Source: Brevibacterium sp. p3-SID960 (GTDB lineage Bacteria; Actinomycetota; Actinomycetes; Actinomycetales; Brevibacteriaceae). From it: a DNA stretch of 26,610 nt. Below the pieces are notes generated by a model. That model had not been told where the DNA came from. It ran no database searches and was given only the letters and a program-made list of their open reading frames with translations. The stretch covers positions 1-26,610 of the forward strand of contig NZ_JALXKS010000041.1 in NCBI RefSeq assembly GCF_025144725.1, in the 5' to 3' direction. Within the stretch, counting starts at the first letter, position 1. Every line of letters begins with the position of its first letter. The position numbers and the translations under genes are program-made. Below are positions 8,750-17,110 of this stretch, in pieces.

Positions 8750-9007
8750 CTATCCTTCGGTCTTCTCCTCACGGGCGGCCTGCGCCTGCTCCAGCTTCTT
8801 GCGGGCTCCGTCGAGCCACGCCTGGCAGTGATCGGCCAGCGCTTCGCCGCGCTCCCACAGCCGCAGCGACTCCTCCAGCGGCAGGTTCCCCGCCTCCAGC
8901 GAGCGCACAGTGGAGACGAGCTCCTCGCGCGCCTGCTCATAGGACAGCCCGGACACCTCGAGGTGTTCGGCGGCGGCCTCTGGGGTGGTCGTGGTCTTGT
9001 CAGCCAT
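8750..9007 (-). CDS. xseB: Exodeoxyribonuclease VII small subunit
   Basis: The 85-residue protein has the family core: LSYEQAREELVSTVRSLEAGNLPLEESL, followed by LWERGEALADHCQAWLDGA. Several XseB chains bind one XseA and activate its degradation of single-stranded DNA. The start ATG at 9007 has AAAGGA six bases upstream on the minus strand. It lies 62 bases behind xseA on the same strand, as in most actinobacteria (Rv1107c/Rv1108c). The C-terminal EEKTEG tail is ordinary for the family. Confidence 0.95.
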   Translation of the reverse strand: MADKTTTTPEAAAEHLEVSGLSYEQAREELVSTVRSLEAGNLPLEESLRLWERGEALADHCQAWLDGARKKLEQAQAAREEKTEG

Positions 9008-9069
9008 TACGGTCCTTTCGGGATGCTTCGTCAGTCAGTCGGGCAGCGGTCTGCCCCACCGGGGCCGTC

Positions 9070-10374
9070 TCAGTCGAGGGTGTCGGGTCCGGGTGCGTCT
9101 GGGTGGATGGTGGTGACGTCGGCGTCGAAGCGGCCGCGGGCCAGGCGCACGTGGACACCGTCACCGGTGGAGAGCTCTGCCGCGTCGCGGGCGGCTGATC
9201 CGTCTTCTGTCTGTACGACGGCGTAGCCGCGCTCCAGGGTGCTCAGCGGGGACAGCGCGCGCACCTGGGCGCGCAGGTGCTCAATCTGGGCAACCCCCTG
9301 GGTCAGGGCGCTGCGCTGTGCCTGCCGGGCGCGGATGATGAGGGCGGTGAGCTCCTCCTCGCGGGCGCTCACCATCGTCATCGGCTGGGCCATGACCGGC
9401 CGGGAGCGGACACTGTCGAGGCCGGCCTGCTCGCTGCGCAGCAGCCGGTCGAGCGCACCGTCGAGGCTGGCACGCGCCTGGAGCAGGTCCATGCGCTCTT
9501 CGTGGATATCGGGTACCAGGCGCTTTGCAGCGTCGGTCGGGGTGGAGGCGCGCAGATCGGCGACGTCGTCGAGGATCGGCCGGTCGGCCTCATGCCCGAT
9601 CGCCGAGACGATCGGGGTGCGGGCGGCGAACACGGCGCGGATGAGCGACTCGTTCGAAAACGGCAGCAGGTCCTCCAGGCTGCCGCCGCCGCGGGCGATG
9701 ACGATGACGTCGACAGCCGGATCAGCATCGAGCTCAGCCAGTGCGGCACGCACCTGCGGGACCGCATCCGGTCCCTGCACGGCGGTGTTGCGGATCTCGA
9801 ACTCGGCAGCCGGCCAGCGCAGGTGGGCGTTGCGCACCACGTCCTTCTCCGCATCGGAGCTGCGGCCGGTGATGAGCCCGATCCGGTTCGGCAGGAACGG
9901 CAGCGGCTGCTTGAGATCCGGGTCGAACAGCCCTTCCTCAGCCAGGGTCCGGCGCAGCTTCTCCAGCCGGGCGAGCAGCTCTCCGAGCCCGACGGGCCGG
10001 ATGTCGTTGGCGCGCATCATCATCCGCCCGGCTTTGAGCCAGAAGTCCGCCTTGACGTTGACGACGACACGCGAACCCTCACTCAGCGGGGTGTCGACCC
10101 GGTCGAGGACGCTGCTGAACACCTGCACCGGCAGCGACATCTCCTCATCGGTGTCGCGCAGCGTCAGGTAGCTGGCCTTGCCGCGGCGGTTGAACTCGAT
10201 GACCTGTGCTTCGATCCACACCGCTGACATCCGGTCGATGTAGCTTTTGATGTTGCGGCTGAGCAGGCTGAGCGGCCACGGGTTGTCCGGGGTCGTCTCG
10301 GCAGCCTTGCGCGGCAGCTCCTCGATCGGCTTCTGGCCGAGGGTGCCGGGTGTGCCGCTGATCCGCTGTGCCAC
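9070..10374 (-). CDS. xseA: Exodeoxyribonuclease VII large subunit
   Basis: This is the catalytic subunit of exonuclease VII, which degrades single-stranded DNA to oligonucleotides. It has an N-terminal OB-fold (about 20-115; VWIEAQVIEFNRRGKASYLTLRD), then the catalytic domain with LPNRIGLITG, VIVIARGGGSLEDLLPFSNE and VSAIGHEADRPILDDVADLRASTPTDAA. A coiled-coil region with the GYAVV segment lies near the C-terminus. I place the start at GTG 10374 (434 residues, MAQRISG) because AAGGAG stands eight bases before it on the minus strand. The in-frame ATG at 10392 would put that Shine-Dalgarno inside the coding sequence and has none of its own. Confidence 0.94.
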   Translation of the reverse strand: MAQRISGTPGTLGQKPIEELPRKAAETTPDNPWPLSLLSRNIKSYIDRMSAVWIEAQVIEFNRRGKASYLTLRDTDEEMSLPVQVFSSVLDRVDTPLSEGSRVVVNVKADFWLKAGRMMMRANDIRPVGLGELLARLEKLRRTLAEEGLFDPDLKQPLPFLPNRIGLITGRSSDAEKDVVRNAHLRWPAAEFEIRNTAVQGPDAVPQVRAALAELDADPAVDVIVIARGGGSLEDLLPFSNESLIRAVFAARTPIVSAIGHEADRPILDDVADLRASTPTDAAKRLVPDIHEERMDLLQARASLDGALDRLLRSEQAGLDSVRSRPVMAQPMTMVSAREEELTALIIRARQAQRSALTQGVAQIEHLRAQVRALSPLSTLERGYAVVQTEDGSAARDAAELSTGDGVHVRLARGRFDADVTTIHPDAPGPDTLD

Positions 10375-10480
10375 GCGGGGGACTCCTTCCATGTACTGCT
10401 GTGCAGTCTAACGGGAGGCATGGACACCGCCGCCAGTGAAGGGCAGTGCGGCCTTTGTGGTGGTGTTCAGCCAAGCCGCC

Positions 10481-10486
10481 TACCAT
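10481..10486 (+). promoter_or_regulatory. -10 element of ispH, leaderless promoter
   Basis: TACCAT is followed by seven bases and then GTG 10494. The spacing fits transcription initiating at the start codon. No Shine-Dalgarno with normal spacing precedes the GTG. Confidence 0.6.
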
Positions 10487-10493
10487 GGGAGGC

Positions 10494-11573
10494 GTGACTA
10501 CTGCAGTGAATCTCCCGGTCCCGTCCGTTCCTCGTGTGCGCAAGGATCCGTCTGAGATCCGCCAGCCGGCAGGCGAGAAGAAGGTGCTGATGGCCGCCCC
10601 GCGCGGCTACTGCGCCGGCGTCGATCGCGCCGTCATCGCCGTCGAACGCGCCCTCGAGCACTACGGCGCCCCGATCTACGTGCGCAAGGAGATCGTGCAC
10701 AACCGCCACGTCGTCGACACGCTGGCTGAGCGCGGTGCGGTCTTCGTCGATGAGACCTCCGAGGTGCCCGAGGGCGCGCGTGTCGTGTTCTCCGCCCACG
10801 GCGTGTCCCCGCAGGTCCACGCTGAGGCCGCCGAACGCAGCCTCGACACCATTGACGCGACCTGCCCGCTGGTGACCAAGGTCCACCGCGAGGCGACCCG
10901 GTTCGCCCGCGACGGCTATTCGATCCTGCTCGTCGGCCATGCCGGGCACGAAGAGGTCGAGGGCACGATGGGCGAGGCACCTGATCACATCACCCTCATC
11001 CAGGACCCGGAGGAGGCCCGCACTCTCGACATCCCGGAATCGGACAAGATGGTGTGGATCTCGCAGACGACACTGAGCGTGGACGAGACGATGGAGACCG
11101 TCGACATCCTCAAGAAGCGCTTCCCGCAGCTCATCGCACCTCCGAGCGACGACATCTGCTACGCCACCCAGAACCGCCAGGTCGCGGTCAAGAAGATCGC
11201 CCCGGACGCTGACCTGGTCATCGTCGTCGGCTCAGCGAACTCCTCGAACTCCGTGCGTCTTGTCGAGGTCGCCCTCGAGCACGGCGCGAAGGCCGCTCAC
11301 CGTGTCGACTTCGCCCGTGAAGTCGACGAGGAATGGTTCAACGACGTCGCCACGGTCGGCGTCACCTCCGGCGCCTCGGTGCCTGAGACCCTGGTCGAGG
11401 ATGTGGTGCGGCTGCTGGCCGAATACGGATACGGCGAGGTCGAAGAGGTCCGCACAGCGGAGGAAGACCTGATGTTCTCGCTGCCGCGCGAGCTGCGCAA
11501 GGACCTCAAGGCCGCCGGCCAGAAGACCTCGAACAAGCGCGACGGCGCTAACCGCGAACACGAGATCGTCTGA
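10494..11573 (+). CDS. ispH: 4-hydroxy-3-methylbut-2-enyl diphosphate reductase
   Basis: IspH (LytB) is the last enzyme of the MEP pathway, reducing HMBPP to IPP and DMAPP with a [4Fe-4S] cluster. The three cluster cysteines are visible: Cys40 ([12 protein letters not shown]), Cys124 ([11 protein letters not shown]) and Cys222 ([11 protein letters not shown]). [29 protein letters not shown] and GSANSSNS are also conserved. The start is GTG 10494 (359 residues, MTTAVNL) because a -10-like TACCAT lies seven bases before it. The longer open frame from 10446 (MRPLWW) has no family similarity and would include that promoter. The gene is divergent from xseA. Its products IPP and DMAPP are substrates for the cis-prenyltransferase pathway also encoded in this window. 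Confidence 0.95.
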   Translation: MTTAVNLPVPSVPRVRKDPSEIRQPAGEKKVLMAAPRGYCAGVDRAVIAVERALEHYGAPIYVRKEIVHNRHVVDTLAERGAVFVDETSEVPEGARVVFSAHGVSPQVHAEAAERSLDTIDATCPLVTKVHREATRFARDGYSILLVGHAGHEEVEGTMGEAPDHITLIQDPEEARTLDIPESDKMVWISQTTLSVDETMETVDILKKRFPQLIAPPSDDICYATQNRQVAVKKIAPDADLVIVVGSANSSNSVRLVEVALEHGAKAAHRVDFAREVDEEWFNDVATVGVTSGASVPETLVEDVVRLLAEYGYGEVEEVRTAEEDLMFSLPRELRKDLKAAGQKTSNKRDGANREHEIV

Positions 11574-11605
11574 GGTTTCAGCCGCCCGGCAGGGCAGCTC
11601 TACCC

Positions 11606-11655
11606 AGGCAGTCGGGCTCAGCTGAGGCAGTCGGGCTCAGCCGAGATAGTCGGGC
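11606..11655. repeat. 19-bp tandem repeat spanning the kinase stop codon
   Basis: AGGCAGTCGGGCTCAGCTG (11606-11624) is repeated at 11625-11643 with one mismatch, then partially at 11644-11655 (AGATAGTCGGGC). The last two copies cover the final codons and stop of the kinase gene, so its 3' end has been duplicated downstream between it and the convergent ispH. Confidence 0.85.
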
Positions 11656-12743
11656 AGGAAGACCCCGACGAGGATGAGCAGCGCGCCGATGAACGCGAAC
11701 ACAGCCGCCGAGGCGGCCAGCCCCCTGCCTGAAGAGCGCTGCTGCGTGCTCGCTCGCCGGGGATCGATCGCGGTGTGCGGATGCGCGCCCGCGCCACCGT
11801 GAGCCGCACCGCCCGGCGGCGAGCTGGGCGCCGGTGGGCCCGAGGCCGCACGCCGGTCATCGACGCGCGTCGGATCCGCCTGGGGGACGAGCGCCAGCGT
11901 CGGCGCCGGATCCTGTGGCAGCACCTTAGAGCTGATGACGCGCTGCGGATGCCACGGGGTGCCGTCGGCAAAGTGGAACGGCCCGCGCAGACCGAGCCGA
12001 CTGAGTGCTGCTGCAGCTGTCTCCGGAGTCGGGCGCTGACGGGCGTCGGCGGCCGTGAGGTCATCGAGCAGGTGCACCAGTCCTGAGGCGAGCGGATCGG
12101 CGGAGGTGCGCACCGCCTCGGCGGCGGCCTCGTCGTCGAGACCGAGCATTCGCTTGCCGATCTGCCCGGCCGCCCACACGTCCTGGGCCGGAGAGATGTC
12201 ACCGCCCATCATGATCTCCGGGGCGACGAAGCCAGGCGTACCGTGGACGATGCCCGAATGGGTCAGGCGCGGGGCGTTGGTGTCGACGGCGATGCCGAAG
12301 TCAGCGACGAGCAGGTGCACATCGGGCTGTTCAGCGTCGATCATGATGTTGGCCGGTTTGATGTCCCGGTGGATCCAGCCGGCGGCATGCACCGCGGTGA
12401 GCCCGGAGAGGATCTGGCGTAGCGCCTCGGCGGTGGCCGCTGCCGAGAACCGGCGGCCCGAGCGCAGCAGACCGGCCAGATCGCCGCCAGTGACCAGCGG
12501 CATCGCGATCACGACATGGGCGTCCTCCGCCGCCCACGCATACGGGGCGAGCACATGCGGATGGTTGAGGCGCACCGTGTTCTCGCGCACGAAGCGCAGC
12601 AGATCAGCCGAATCGCGCTGGCGCAGCACCTTGGCCGCACACAGGTTTCCGAAGCGCTCATCGCGGGCGATCCACACCGTGCCCGAACCGCCGCTGGCGA
12701 CGGGGTCGAGCAGCGTGAAGCGGCCTGCGATAGTGTCACTCAT
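11637..12743 (-). CDS. Single-pass membrane Ser/Thr protein kinase without sensor repeats
   Basis: The 368-residue Hanks-type kinase has a glycine loop SGGSGTVW (17-24), Lys38 in CAAKVL, the catalytic loop HRDIKPANIM (125-134), DFG at 148-150 and APE at 174-176. The kinase domain ends near residue 265. A Pro/Ala/Gly-rich linker follows, then one hydrophobic segment at about 341-363 that ends at the C-terminus. There are therefore no PASTA or other extracellular sensor domains. The start is ATG 12743 because TACAGT stands seven bases upstream; the longer frame from 12848 has no kinase similarity. It is divergent from a secreted membrane-anchored protein and shares a 120-base promoter region with it, suggesting joint regulation. 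The substrate is unknown. Confidence 0.9.
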   Translation of the reverse strand: MSDTIAGRFTLLDPVASGGSGTVWIARDERFGNLCAAKVLRQRDSADLLRFVRENTVRLNHPHVLAPYAWAAEDAHVVIAMPLVTGGDLAGLLRSGRRFSAAATAEALRQILSGLTAVHAAGWIHRDIKPANIMIDAEQPDVHLLVADFGIAVDTNAPRLTHSGIVHGTPGFVAPEIMMGGDISPAQDVWAAGQIGKRMLGLDDEAAAEAVRTSADPLASGLVHLLDDLTAADARQRPTPETAAAALSRLGLRGPFHFADGTPWHPQRVISSKVLPQDPAPTLALVPQADPTRVDDRRAASGPPAPSSPPGGAAHGGAGAHPHTAIDPRRASTQQRSSGRGLAASAAVFAFIGALLILVGVFLPDYLG

Positions 12744-12750
12744 GGTGCCT

Positions 12751-12756
12751 ACTGTA
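12751..12756 (-). promoter_or_regulatory. -10 element of the kinase gene, leaderless promoter
   Basis: On the minus strand TACAGT is followed by AGGCACC and then the ATG at 12743. The seven-base spacing predicts a leaderless transcript. Confidence 0.6.
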
Positions 12757-12789
12757 GCCAGAAGCCGCAGACACGAGCACCTGGAAACC

Positions 12790-12839
12790 GCCCAGTGCGC
12801 ACGACACCGATACTGCCCGGTGCGCACGGCACCGAAACT
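12790..12839. repeat. Two tandem 25-bp units with palindromic GTGCGCAC cores in the kinase/secreted-protein promoter region
   Basis: Units at 12790-12814 and 12815-12839 match at 22 of 25 positions. Each contains the perfect 8-base palindrome GTGCGCAC (12795-12802 and 12820-12827), 25 bases apart. They lie about 47 to 96 bases upstream of the predicted kinase transcription start and just before the Shine-Dalgarno of the divergent gene. This is the layout expected for a shared operator; the binding protein is unknown. Confidence 0.75.
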
Positions 12840-12863
12840 CGCGTGCACGGAGAGGGGAAGGCG

Positions 12864-14213
12864 ATGATTGCGATCACGCCGCTGCGTCGGCTGTCGGCTG
12901 CGTTCACCAGTTGCAGCCTCGCCATCGCTCTTACCGCCGCGCTCTCGCTGACCGTCCTGACAGCCGGCGGCACGCCCGGTGCCGCCGCCGATTCACCGCC
13001 TGCCGGCCGGCCCGCGGCTGGGACCGAGGTGCGCGGGGGCAGCAGCGTCGATGACGCCGCGGTGATCGAACCGGGCAGCTACGCTGACGACATCGACTAC
13101 GAAGATGTGGAGATCGGGCAGAGCCGGACACCGCAGACCTACCGGATCACGCTCGATGACGGCGAGCTCGGCTACTTCTCCGCCAGCCTCATCACCCCGC
13201 TCGATCCGGAGGACGGCTCCATCGGCGCGGCCGCACTTGAACTCACTATTGCCTCTCCGGCCGATGCCTCCTGTGAGGTCAGCGCCACCGGCCGGGCCGC
13301 CTCCGGTGATCCGGGACCGGTGATGGTTTCCGCGAACACCGGGGTGCTCGATGGCAACAATCCCAACGACTCCTGCTTCCACCGCGGGGGCAGCTTCATC
13401 GTCTCAGTGGTGTGGAATGAGACCTATGAGGAGCTGCCGGCGCAGCTGCCGCTTGAGCTGCAGTTTGTGCGCCAGACCCCGGCAGCATGGTCGCAGCTCC
13501 CGGTGCCCGTTGAAGACCCGCCGGCTGCTGAGTTTCTTCCCGAATCGCTGGAGGAGACTGAGACGTTCACCGGCGGCACCACCGTCAATGCGGCCACACG
13601 CTTCAGGGACCCAGCCGCTGACGTCGAGGTGCGCACAGGGGTGCGGCACTTCTATCGCGTCCCCGTCGAAGCCGGCCAACAGCTGAGTGTGCGCGCCCGC
13701 ACCTCAGGGCCGGCCGATCACCGGCTGACGCTTGCGGTCCTCGACCCGAATCTGCGGTCGGTGGCAATCCGACGGCCCGGTGAGGAGGGTGCGCCGAGCT
13801 CCGATATGGCAGATGCCAGTGGCTCCGACGGTGAGACCAGCATCGCGATCGACGATGCTGGTGCGACGACGGCGCTCACGACCCGCTACCCGGTGAATCC
13901 GCGCAACGCATTCGTCAGCTTCGAGGAGGCGCACGCCTCGTCGATCGCAGGCGACTACTACATTGCGGTGCTCATCGAACCGCCTTTCGGCGGCGAGGCG
14001 GATACCGGCACGCAGCGGGTGCGTCTGTCATGGGAGACGACCGGGGAAACGCTGGAGGCTGCCCCCGAGGTGGAGGGCGCCGGGGCCGTCCCCGAACTGT
14101 TCGGCATGGAAGCCGGCCGCCTGGTGCGCGTCGGCGGGCTCGGCTTAGGCGCGGTGTTCCTCTGCATTGCCGGGCTGCTCGCGGTCCTGGCGGTCCGCCG
14201 CTCACGACGCTGA
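12864..14213 (+). CDS. Secreted, C-terminally membrane-anchored protein of unknown function
   Basis: The 449-residue protein starts at ATG 12864, preceded by AGGGGAAGG. It has a signal peptide: basic start, hydrophobic core about 16-37 (CSLAIALTAALSLTVLTAGG), then an Ala-rich cleavage region. The extracellular part is acidic. It contains two segments that look like related beta-rich modules, since QTYRITLDDGELGYFSASL near 95 resembles RHFYRVPVEAGQQLSVRAR near 270. Two Cys (CEVSATG and DSCFHRGG) may form a disulfide. A C-terminal hydrophobic helix (GLGLGAVFLCIAGLLAVLAV) followed by RRSRR anchors it in the membrane. The divergent arrangement with the kinase suggests a signalling partner or substrate, which is inference. 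Its 3' end overlaps rmuC by 12 bases on the other strand. Confidence 0.8.
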   Translation: MIAITPLRRLSAAFTSCSLAIALTAALSLTVLTAGGTPGAAADSPPAGRPAAGTEVRGGSSVDDAAVIEPGSYADDIDYEDVEIGQSRTPQTYRITLDDGELGYFSASLITPLDPEDGSIGAAALELTIASPADASCEVSATGRAASGDPGPVMVSANTGVLDGNNPNDSCFHRGGSFIVSVVWNETYEELPAQLPLELQFVRQTPAAWSQLPVPVEDPPAAEFLPESLEETETFTGGTTVNAATRFRDPAADVEVRTGVRHFYRVPVEAGQQLSVRARTSGPADHRLTLAVLDPNLRSVAIRRPGEEGAPSSDMADASGSDGETSIAIDDAGATTALTTRYPVNPRNAFVSFEEAHASSIAGDYYIAVLIEPPFGGEADTGTQRVRLSWETTGETLEAAPEVEGAGAVPELFGMEAGRLVRVGGLGLGAVFLCIAGLLAVLAVRRSRR

Positions 14214-15383
14214 ACGAGTACTGGGCTGACCGGAGCCCGGCTGTCTGCCCTCTGAGGGCTGATCCGGTGTCTGCCGGTGTGCCGGCTGCTGGAACTCCGG
14301 TGCGGTGAGGTTGCGGGCATGTGCGTCGAGCGGTTCGGCGATGGGGATCTCGGTCGAGCCTGCCCCCATGTCGGTCAGCCGCCGCGCGGTGACGAGCAGG
14401 CGGCTTTCGACGGAGCCGACGAACCGGTTGTAGTCCTCCACACTGCGGTTCATCGATTTGCCCAGCTGCACGAGATGGCCGGCCATCGTGCCGATGCGCC
14501 CGTGCAGTTCCTGGGCGGTGGCCAGCAGCTCACGGGCTGAGCGGGCGAGCTCGTACTGCCGCCAGCCCAAAGCGACTGTGCGCAGCAGTGCGACGAGGGT
14601 GGCCGGGGAGGCGGGGATGACGTTGGCGGCAAAGGCTTCCTCGAACAGCCGCGGGTCCTCCTTAAGCGCAGCCGAGAGCGCACCCTCATTCGGCACGAAG
14701 CACACAACGAAGTCAGGCGTCTGCTCGAACGCATTCCAGTATGCCTTTGACGCCAATGTGCGCACATGGGAGCGCAGCCGCCCGGCCGGACCGGATCCGC
14801 TGCCAGAACCGGTGTCCTGGCCGAGGTCGAGCGGGGCCTTGGCGTCGACGACGATCTGCCGGTCACCGGGCAGGTGCACGACCATATCCGGGCGCAGCCG
14901 CTCGCCGCTGCGGCCCTGGACGGTCACCTGCACGTCGAAGTCGACGTGGTCGAGCATCCCGGCGGCCTCAACGACACGCTTGAGCTGCAGCTCACCCCAC
15001 GACCCGCGGGTGCTCGAGGCGTTGAGGGCGGCCACGAGATTCGACGTCGAAGCCTGCAGCTGCGCATCGACCTCGCTCATGTGCCCGAGCCGAGCGTCGA
15101 GACGCGCGAACTGGTCGGTGCGCTCGCGTTCGAAGCCGGTGACATCGGCATGCAGCCGATTCACCTGCGCAGCCAGCGGGCCCATGAGCGCAGCCAGTTC
15201 GTGCGTCATCCCGGCGTCGGCTTCCAGCGCCTGGAGGCGTTCGGCATGCAGCCGCTCAGCCGTCTGCGCCTGGGCGAGATCGGCCGCCGTGCGAGAGCGG
15301 GCGACTGCCATGCCGATGAAGAAGCCGGCTGCTGCACCGATGAGGAGGACGAGAAGGGTGATGACGGTCGTGAGGGCATCCAT
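14202..15383 (-). CDS. rmuC: DNA recombination protein RmuC
   Basis: The protein has an N-terminal membrane helix (about 3-27, VITLLVLLIGAAAGFFIGMAVA), a coiled-coil region (about 30-120), and then the RmuC nuclease-like core. The core shows STRGSWGELQLKRVVEAAGM, DFDVQV and RPDMVVHLPGDRQIVVDAKAPLD, the D-x(n)-D-x-K pattern of a PD-(D/E)XK fold. RmuC limits recombination between inverted repeats. The C-terminal 40 residues are Gln/Pro/Ser-rich and disordered. Start choice is uncertain: ATG 15383 (393 residues) is used, but the frame also allows GTG 15389 and TTG 15395, and none has a good Shine-Dalgarno. It is divergent from ychF. Confidence 0.9.
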   Translation of the reverse strand: MDALTTVITLLVLLIGAAAGFFIGMAVARSRTAADLAQAQTAERLHAERLQALEADAGMTHELAALMGPLAAQVNRLHADVTGFERERTDQFARLDARLGHMSEVDAQLQASTSNLVAALNASSTRGSWGELQLKRVVEAAGMLDHVDFDVQVTVQGRSGERLRPDMVVHLPGDRQIVVDAKAPLDLGQDTGSGSGSGPAGRLRSHVRTLASKAYWNAFEQTPDFVVCFVPNEGALSAALKEDPRLFEEAFAANVIPASPATLVALLRTVALGWRQYELARSARELLATAQELHGRIGTMAGHLVQLGKSMNRSVEDYNRFVGSVESRLLVTARRLTDMGAGSTEIPIAEPLDAHARNLTAPEFQQPAHRQTPDQPSEGRQPGSGQPSTRSAS

Positions 15384-15434
15384 GCTCACAGTCAACCAGG
15401 ACGCACGGACAACGCTGCGTGGCCGCGGGGGTCG

Positions 15435-15464
15435 CCCGCCGCCTCGGGAACGGGCAACGGCGGG
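15435..15464. repeat. GC-rich hairpin whose loop carries the CCTCGGGAACGGG motif, between rmuC and ychF
   Basis: CCCGCCG (15435-15441) and CGGCGGG (15458-15464) are perfect inverted repeats. The 16-base loop begins with CCTCGGGAACGGG, the same core as the tandem array near 1162-1241 and the fumC upstream copy. It lies 54 bases before the ychF start. Confidence 0.7.
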
Positions 15465-15503
15465 TGCGGTCCGGGCGGGGACAGGGAGGCGCGGGTGAGC
15501 GGC

Positions 15504-15509
15504 TACACT
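15504..15509 (+). promoter_or_regulatory. -10 element of ychF, leaderless promoter
   Basis: TACACT is followed by eight bases and then GTG 15518. This spacing fits a leaderless or nearly leaderless transcript. No properly spaced Shine-Dalgarno is present. Confidence 0.55.
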
Positions 15510-15517
15510 GGGGGATC

Positions 15518-16603
15518 GTGGCTTTAACTATCGGAATCGTCGGACTGCCCAATGTCGGCAAGTCGACCATGTTCAATGCATTGACCAAGAACCAGGTGCT
15601 GGCAGCGAACTACCCGTTCGCGACGATCGAGCCGAACATCGGCGTCGTCGAACTGCCCGACGAGCGGCTGACCCGGCTGGCGGAGATCTTCGGATCTGGC
15701 AAGATCCTGCCGGCAACGGTGAATTTCGTCGACATCGCCGGCATCGTCCGCGGCGCTTCGGAAGGGGAGGGGCTGGGCAACCAGTTTTTGGCCAACATCC
15801 GCGAGGCCGACGCGATCTGCCAGGTGATCCGCGGGTTCAGCGATTCCGACGTCGTCCACGTCGACGGCAAGGTCAACCCGGCCGATGACATCGACACGAT
15901 CAACACCGAACTCATCCTCGCGGACCTGCAGACCCTCGAACGGGCGCTGCCCCGGATCGAGAAGGAGGTCAAGCAGAAGCGCGCCGAACCCGAGGTGCTG
16001 GCTGCGATGCAGGAGGCACAGGGGATCCTGGAGGAGGGGCGCACCCTGTACCAGGCGATGCAGGCCGGCGGCTTCGACGCCGCTCCGCTGCGCGAGCTGC
16101 AGCTGATGACGACTAAGCCGTTCCTCTATGTCTTCAACGTCGATGACGATGTGCTGGCTGATGAGGCGAAGAAGGACGAGATGCGTGCGCTCGTGGCGCC
16201 AGTCGAGGCGATCTTCCTGGACGCGAAGTTCGAGTCCGAGCTCGCTGAGCTCGAAGACGAGGAAGCCGCTGAAATGCTGGAGATGAGCGGCCAGGACGAG
16301 GCCGGGCTCGATCAGCTGGCCCGCGTCGGATTCGACACCCTCGGTCTGCAGACCTACCTGACTGCCGGGCCGAAGGAGGCGCGGGCCTGGACGATCCGCA
16401 AGGGCTGGACCGCTCCCGAGGCCGCCGGTGTCATCCACACTGATTTCCAGAGGGGCTTCATCAAGGCTGAGATCGTGTCCTTCGAGGACCTCGATGCGCT
16501 CGGTTCGATGGCCGAAGCGCGTGCGGCCGGCAAGGTGCGCATGGAGGGCAAGGACTATGTCATGGCCGACGGTGACGTCGTGGAGTTTCGGTTTAATGTC
16601 TAA
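15518..16603 (+). CDS. ychF: Ribosome-associated Obg-family ATPase YchF
   Basis: The 361-residue P-loop protein of the Obg family prefers ATP over GTP, binds ribosomes and affects stress responses. It shows the P-loop GLPNVGKST (8-16), switch I/II region with NFVDIAGIVRGASEGEGLGN, a coiled-coil insert near 130-180, and a C-terminal TGS domain with YLTAGPKEARAWTIRKGWTAP and GVIHTDFQRGFIKAE. The start is GTG 15518, giving MALTIGIVGLPNVGKS as in other YchF proteins. The gene ends in DVVEFRFNV. The last codons TTT CGG TTT AAT GTC TAA are AT-richer than the TTC/CGC/AAC/TGA pattern used elsewhere here. The same peptide end recurs at 23064-23090 and 23699-23728, so the 3' end looks like an integration site. 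Confidence 0.95.
   Translation: MALTIGIVGLPNVGKSTMFNALTKNQVLAANYPFATIEPNIGVVELPDERLTRLAEIFGSGKILPATVNFVDIAGIVRGASEGEGLGNQFLANIREADAICQVIRGFSDSDVVHVDGKVNPADDIDTINTELILADLQTLERALPRIEKEVKQKRAEPEVLAAMQEAQGILEEGRTLYQAMQAGGFDAAPLRELQLMTTKPFLYVFNVDDDVLADEAKKDEMRALVAPVEAIFLDAKFESELAELEDEEAAEMLEMSGQDEAGLDQLARVGFDTLGLQTYLTAGPKEARAWTIRKGWTAPEAAGVIHTDFQRGFIKAEIVSFEDLDALGSMAEARAAGKVRMEGKDYVMADGDVVEFRFNV
16574..16603 (+). other. Putative att site: 3' end of ychF (copy A)
   Basis: The final codons GAC GTC GTG GAG TTT CGG TTT AAT GTC TAA encode DVVEFRFNV-stop. Two non-identical copies further right encode NAVEFRFNV and NVVEFRFNV. Accessory genes begin right after this point. I interpret it as the junction of an integrated element. 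Confidence 0.65.
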
Positions 16604-17110
16604 AAAGCAGATCTGACCTGGGGTTTTGTAGTTTCAGGCTTGATAAGTGATGGGTGAGTTCCGATCTACCATCATGTGCGGAGCGTTTCTGCTGTGGACC
16701 TGTGATTTTCATAGGCGTTTGCGGGGCTTCAGTAGTAACCGATTCCCTCCACATGGGAGCGTGAGCGCCGTGGGCAGGCGGCCTTAGATGGTCTGTTCTG
16801 GGGCAAGTTCGTTTCATCCGGCGGGTAATATCTTCTTCGAGCTGGCCGTAGTCCAACACTCTCGATCGCGGCTCAGGCCGACGCCGCGCCGACCAGCCCG
16901 CCGATCTCTCGCGCCGGCCAGGTTGCCCTTTGCGTACAAACGGAGCAGCTGGGAACGCATGGCCGTCCCGCTGCAGGGGTGTGCACCTGAGTCTGCGTTC
17001 CCGTGGTCTCGAGGGGGTACCGATTTTGGACATACTCGAGGCCACGATACCAACACGCCACTGCGTGCAACTGAAGCGTTCGTGCGCGAATCGTGTGTCA
17101 TACTGAAGTT
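16604..17110. other. Non-coding left end of the island
   Basis: About 500 bases separate ychF from the first island transcript, with lower GC than the core. I find no convincing gene. On the minus strand near 16860-16975, two different frames spell LLRLYAKGNLA and then REIGGLVG, which could be a frameshifted remnant of a helix-turn-helix protein such as a recombinase tail. This is too short to call. Confidence 0.5.
17099..17104 (+). promoter_or_regulatory. -10 element of the island operon
   Basis: CATACT is followed by six bases (GAAGTT) and GTG 17111, the start of a short upstream reading frame. The spacing matches the leaderless promoters of the core genes. No clear -35 is seen. Confidence 0.45.

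Noticed and set aside
12516..12863. Upstream extension of the secreted-protein frame (to 12516)
   Set aside because: It overlaps the kinase gene on the other strand and lacks family character. The signal peptide begins cleanly at ATG 12864 with a good Shine-Dalgarno.
16814..17101. Minus-strand frames spelling LLRLYAKGNLA and REIGGLVG, like a helix-turn-helix recombinase tail
   Set aside because: The two pieces are in different frames, very short and without any catalytic part. An integrase would fit the island, but this is not enough to call one.
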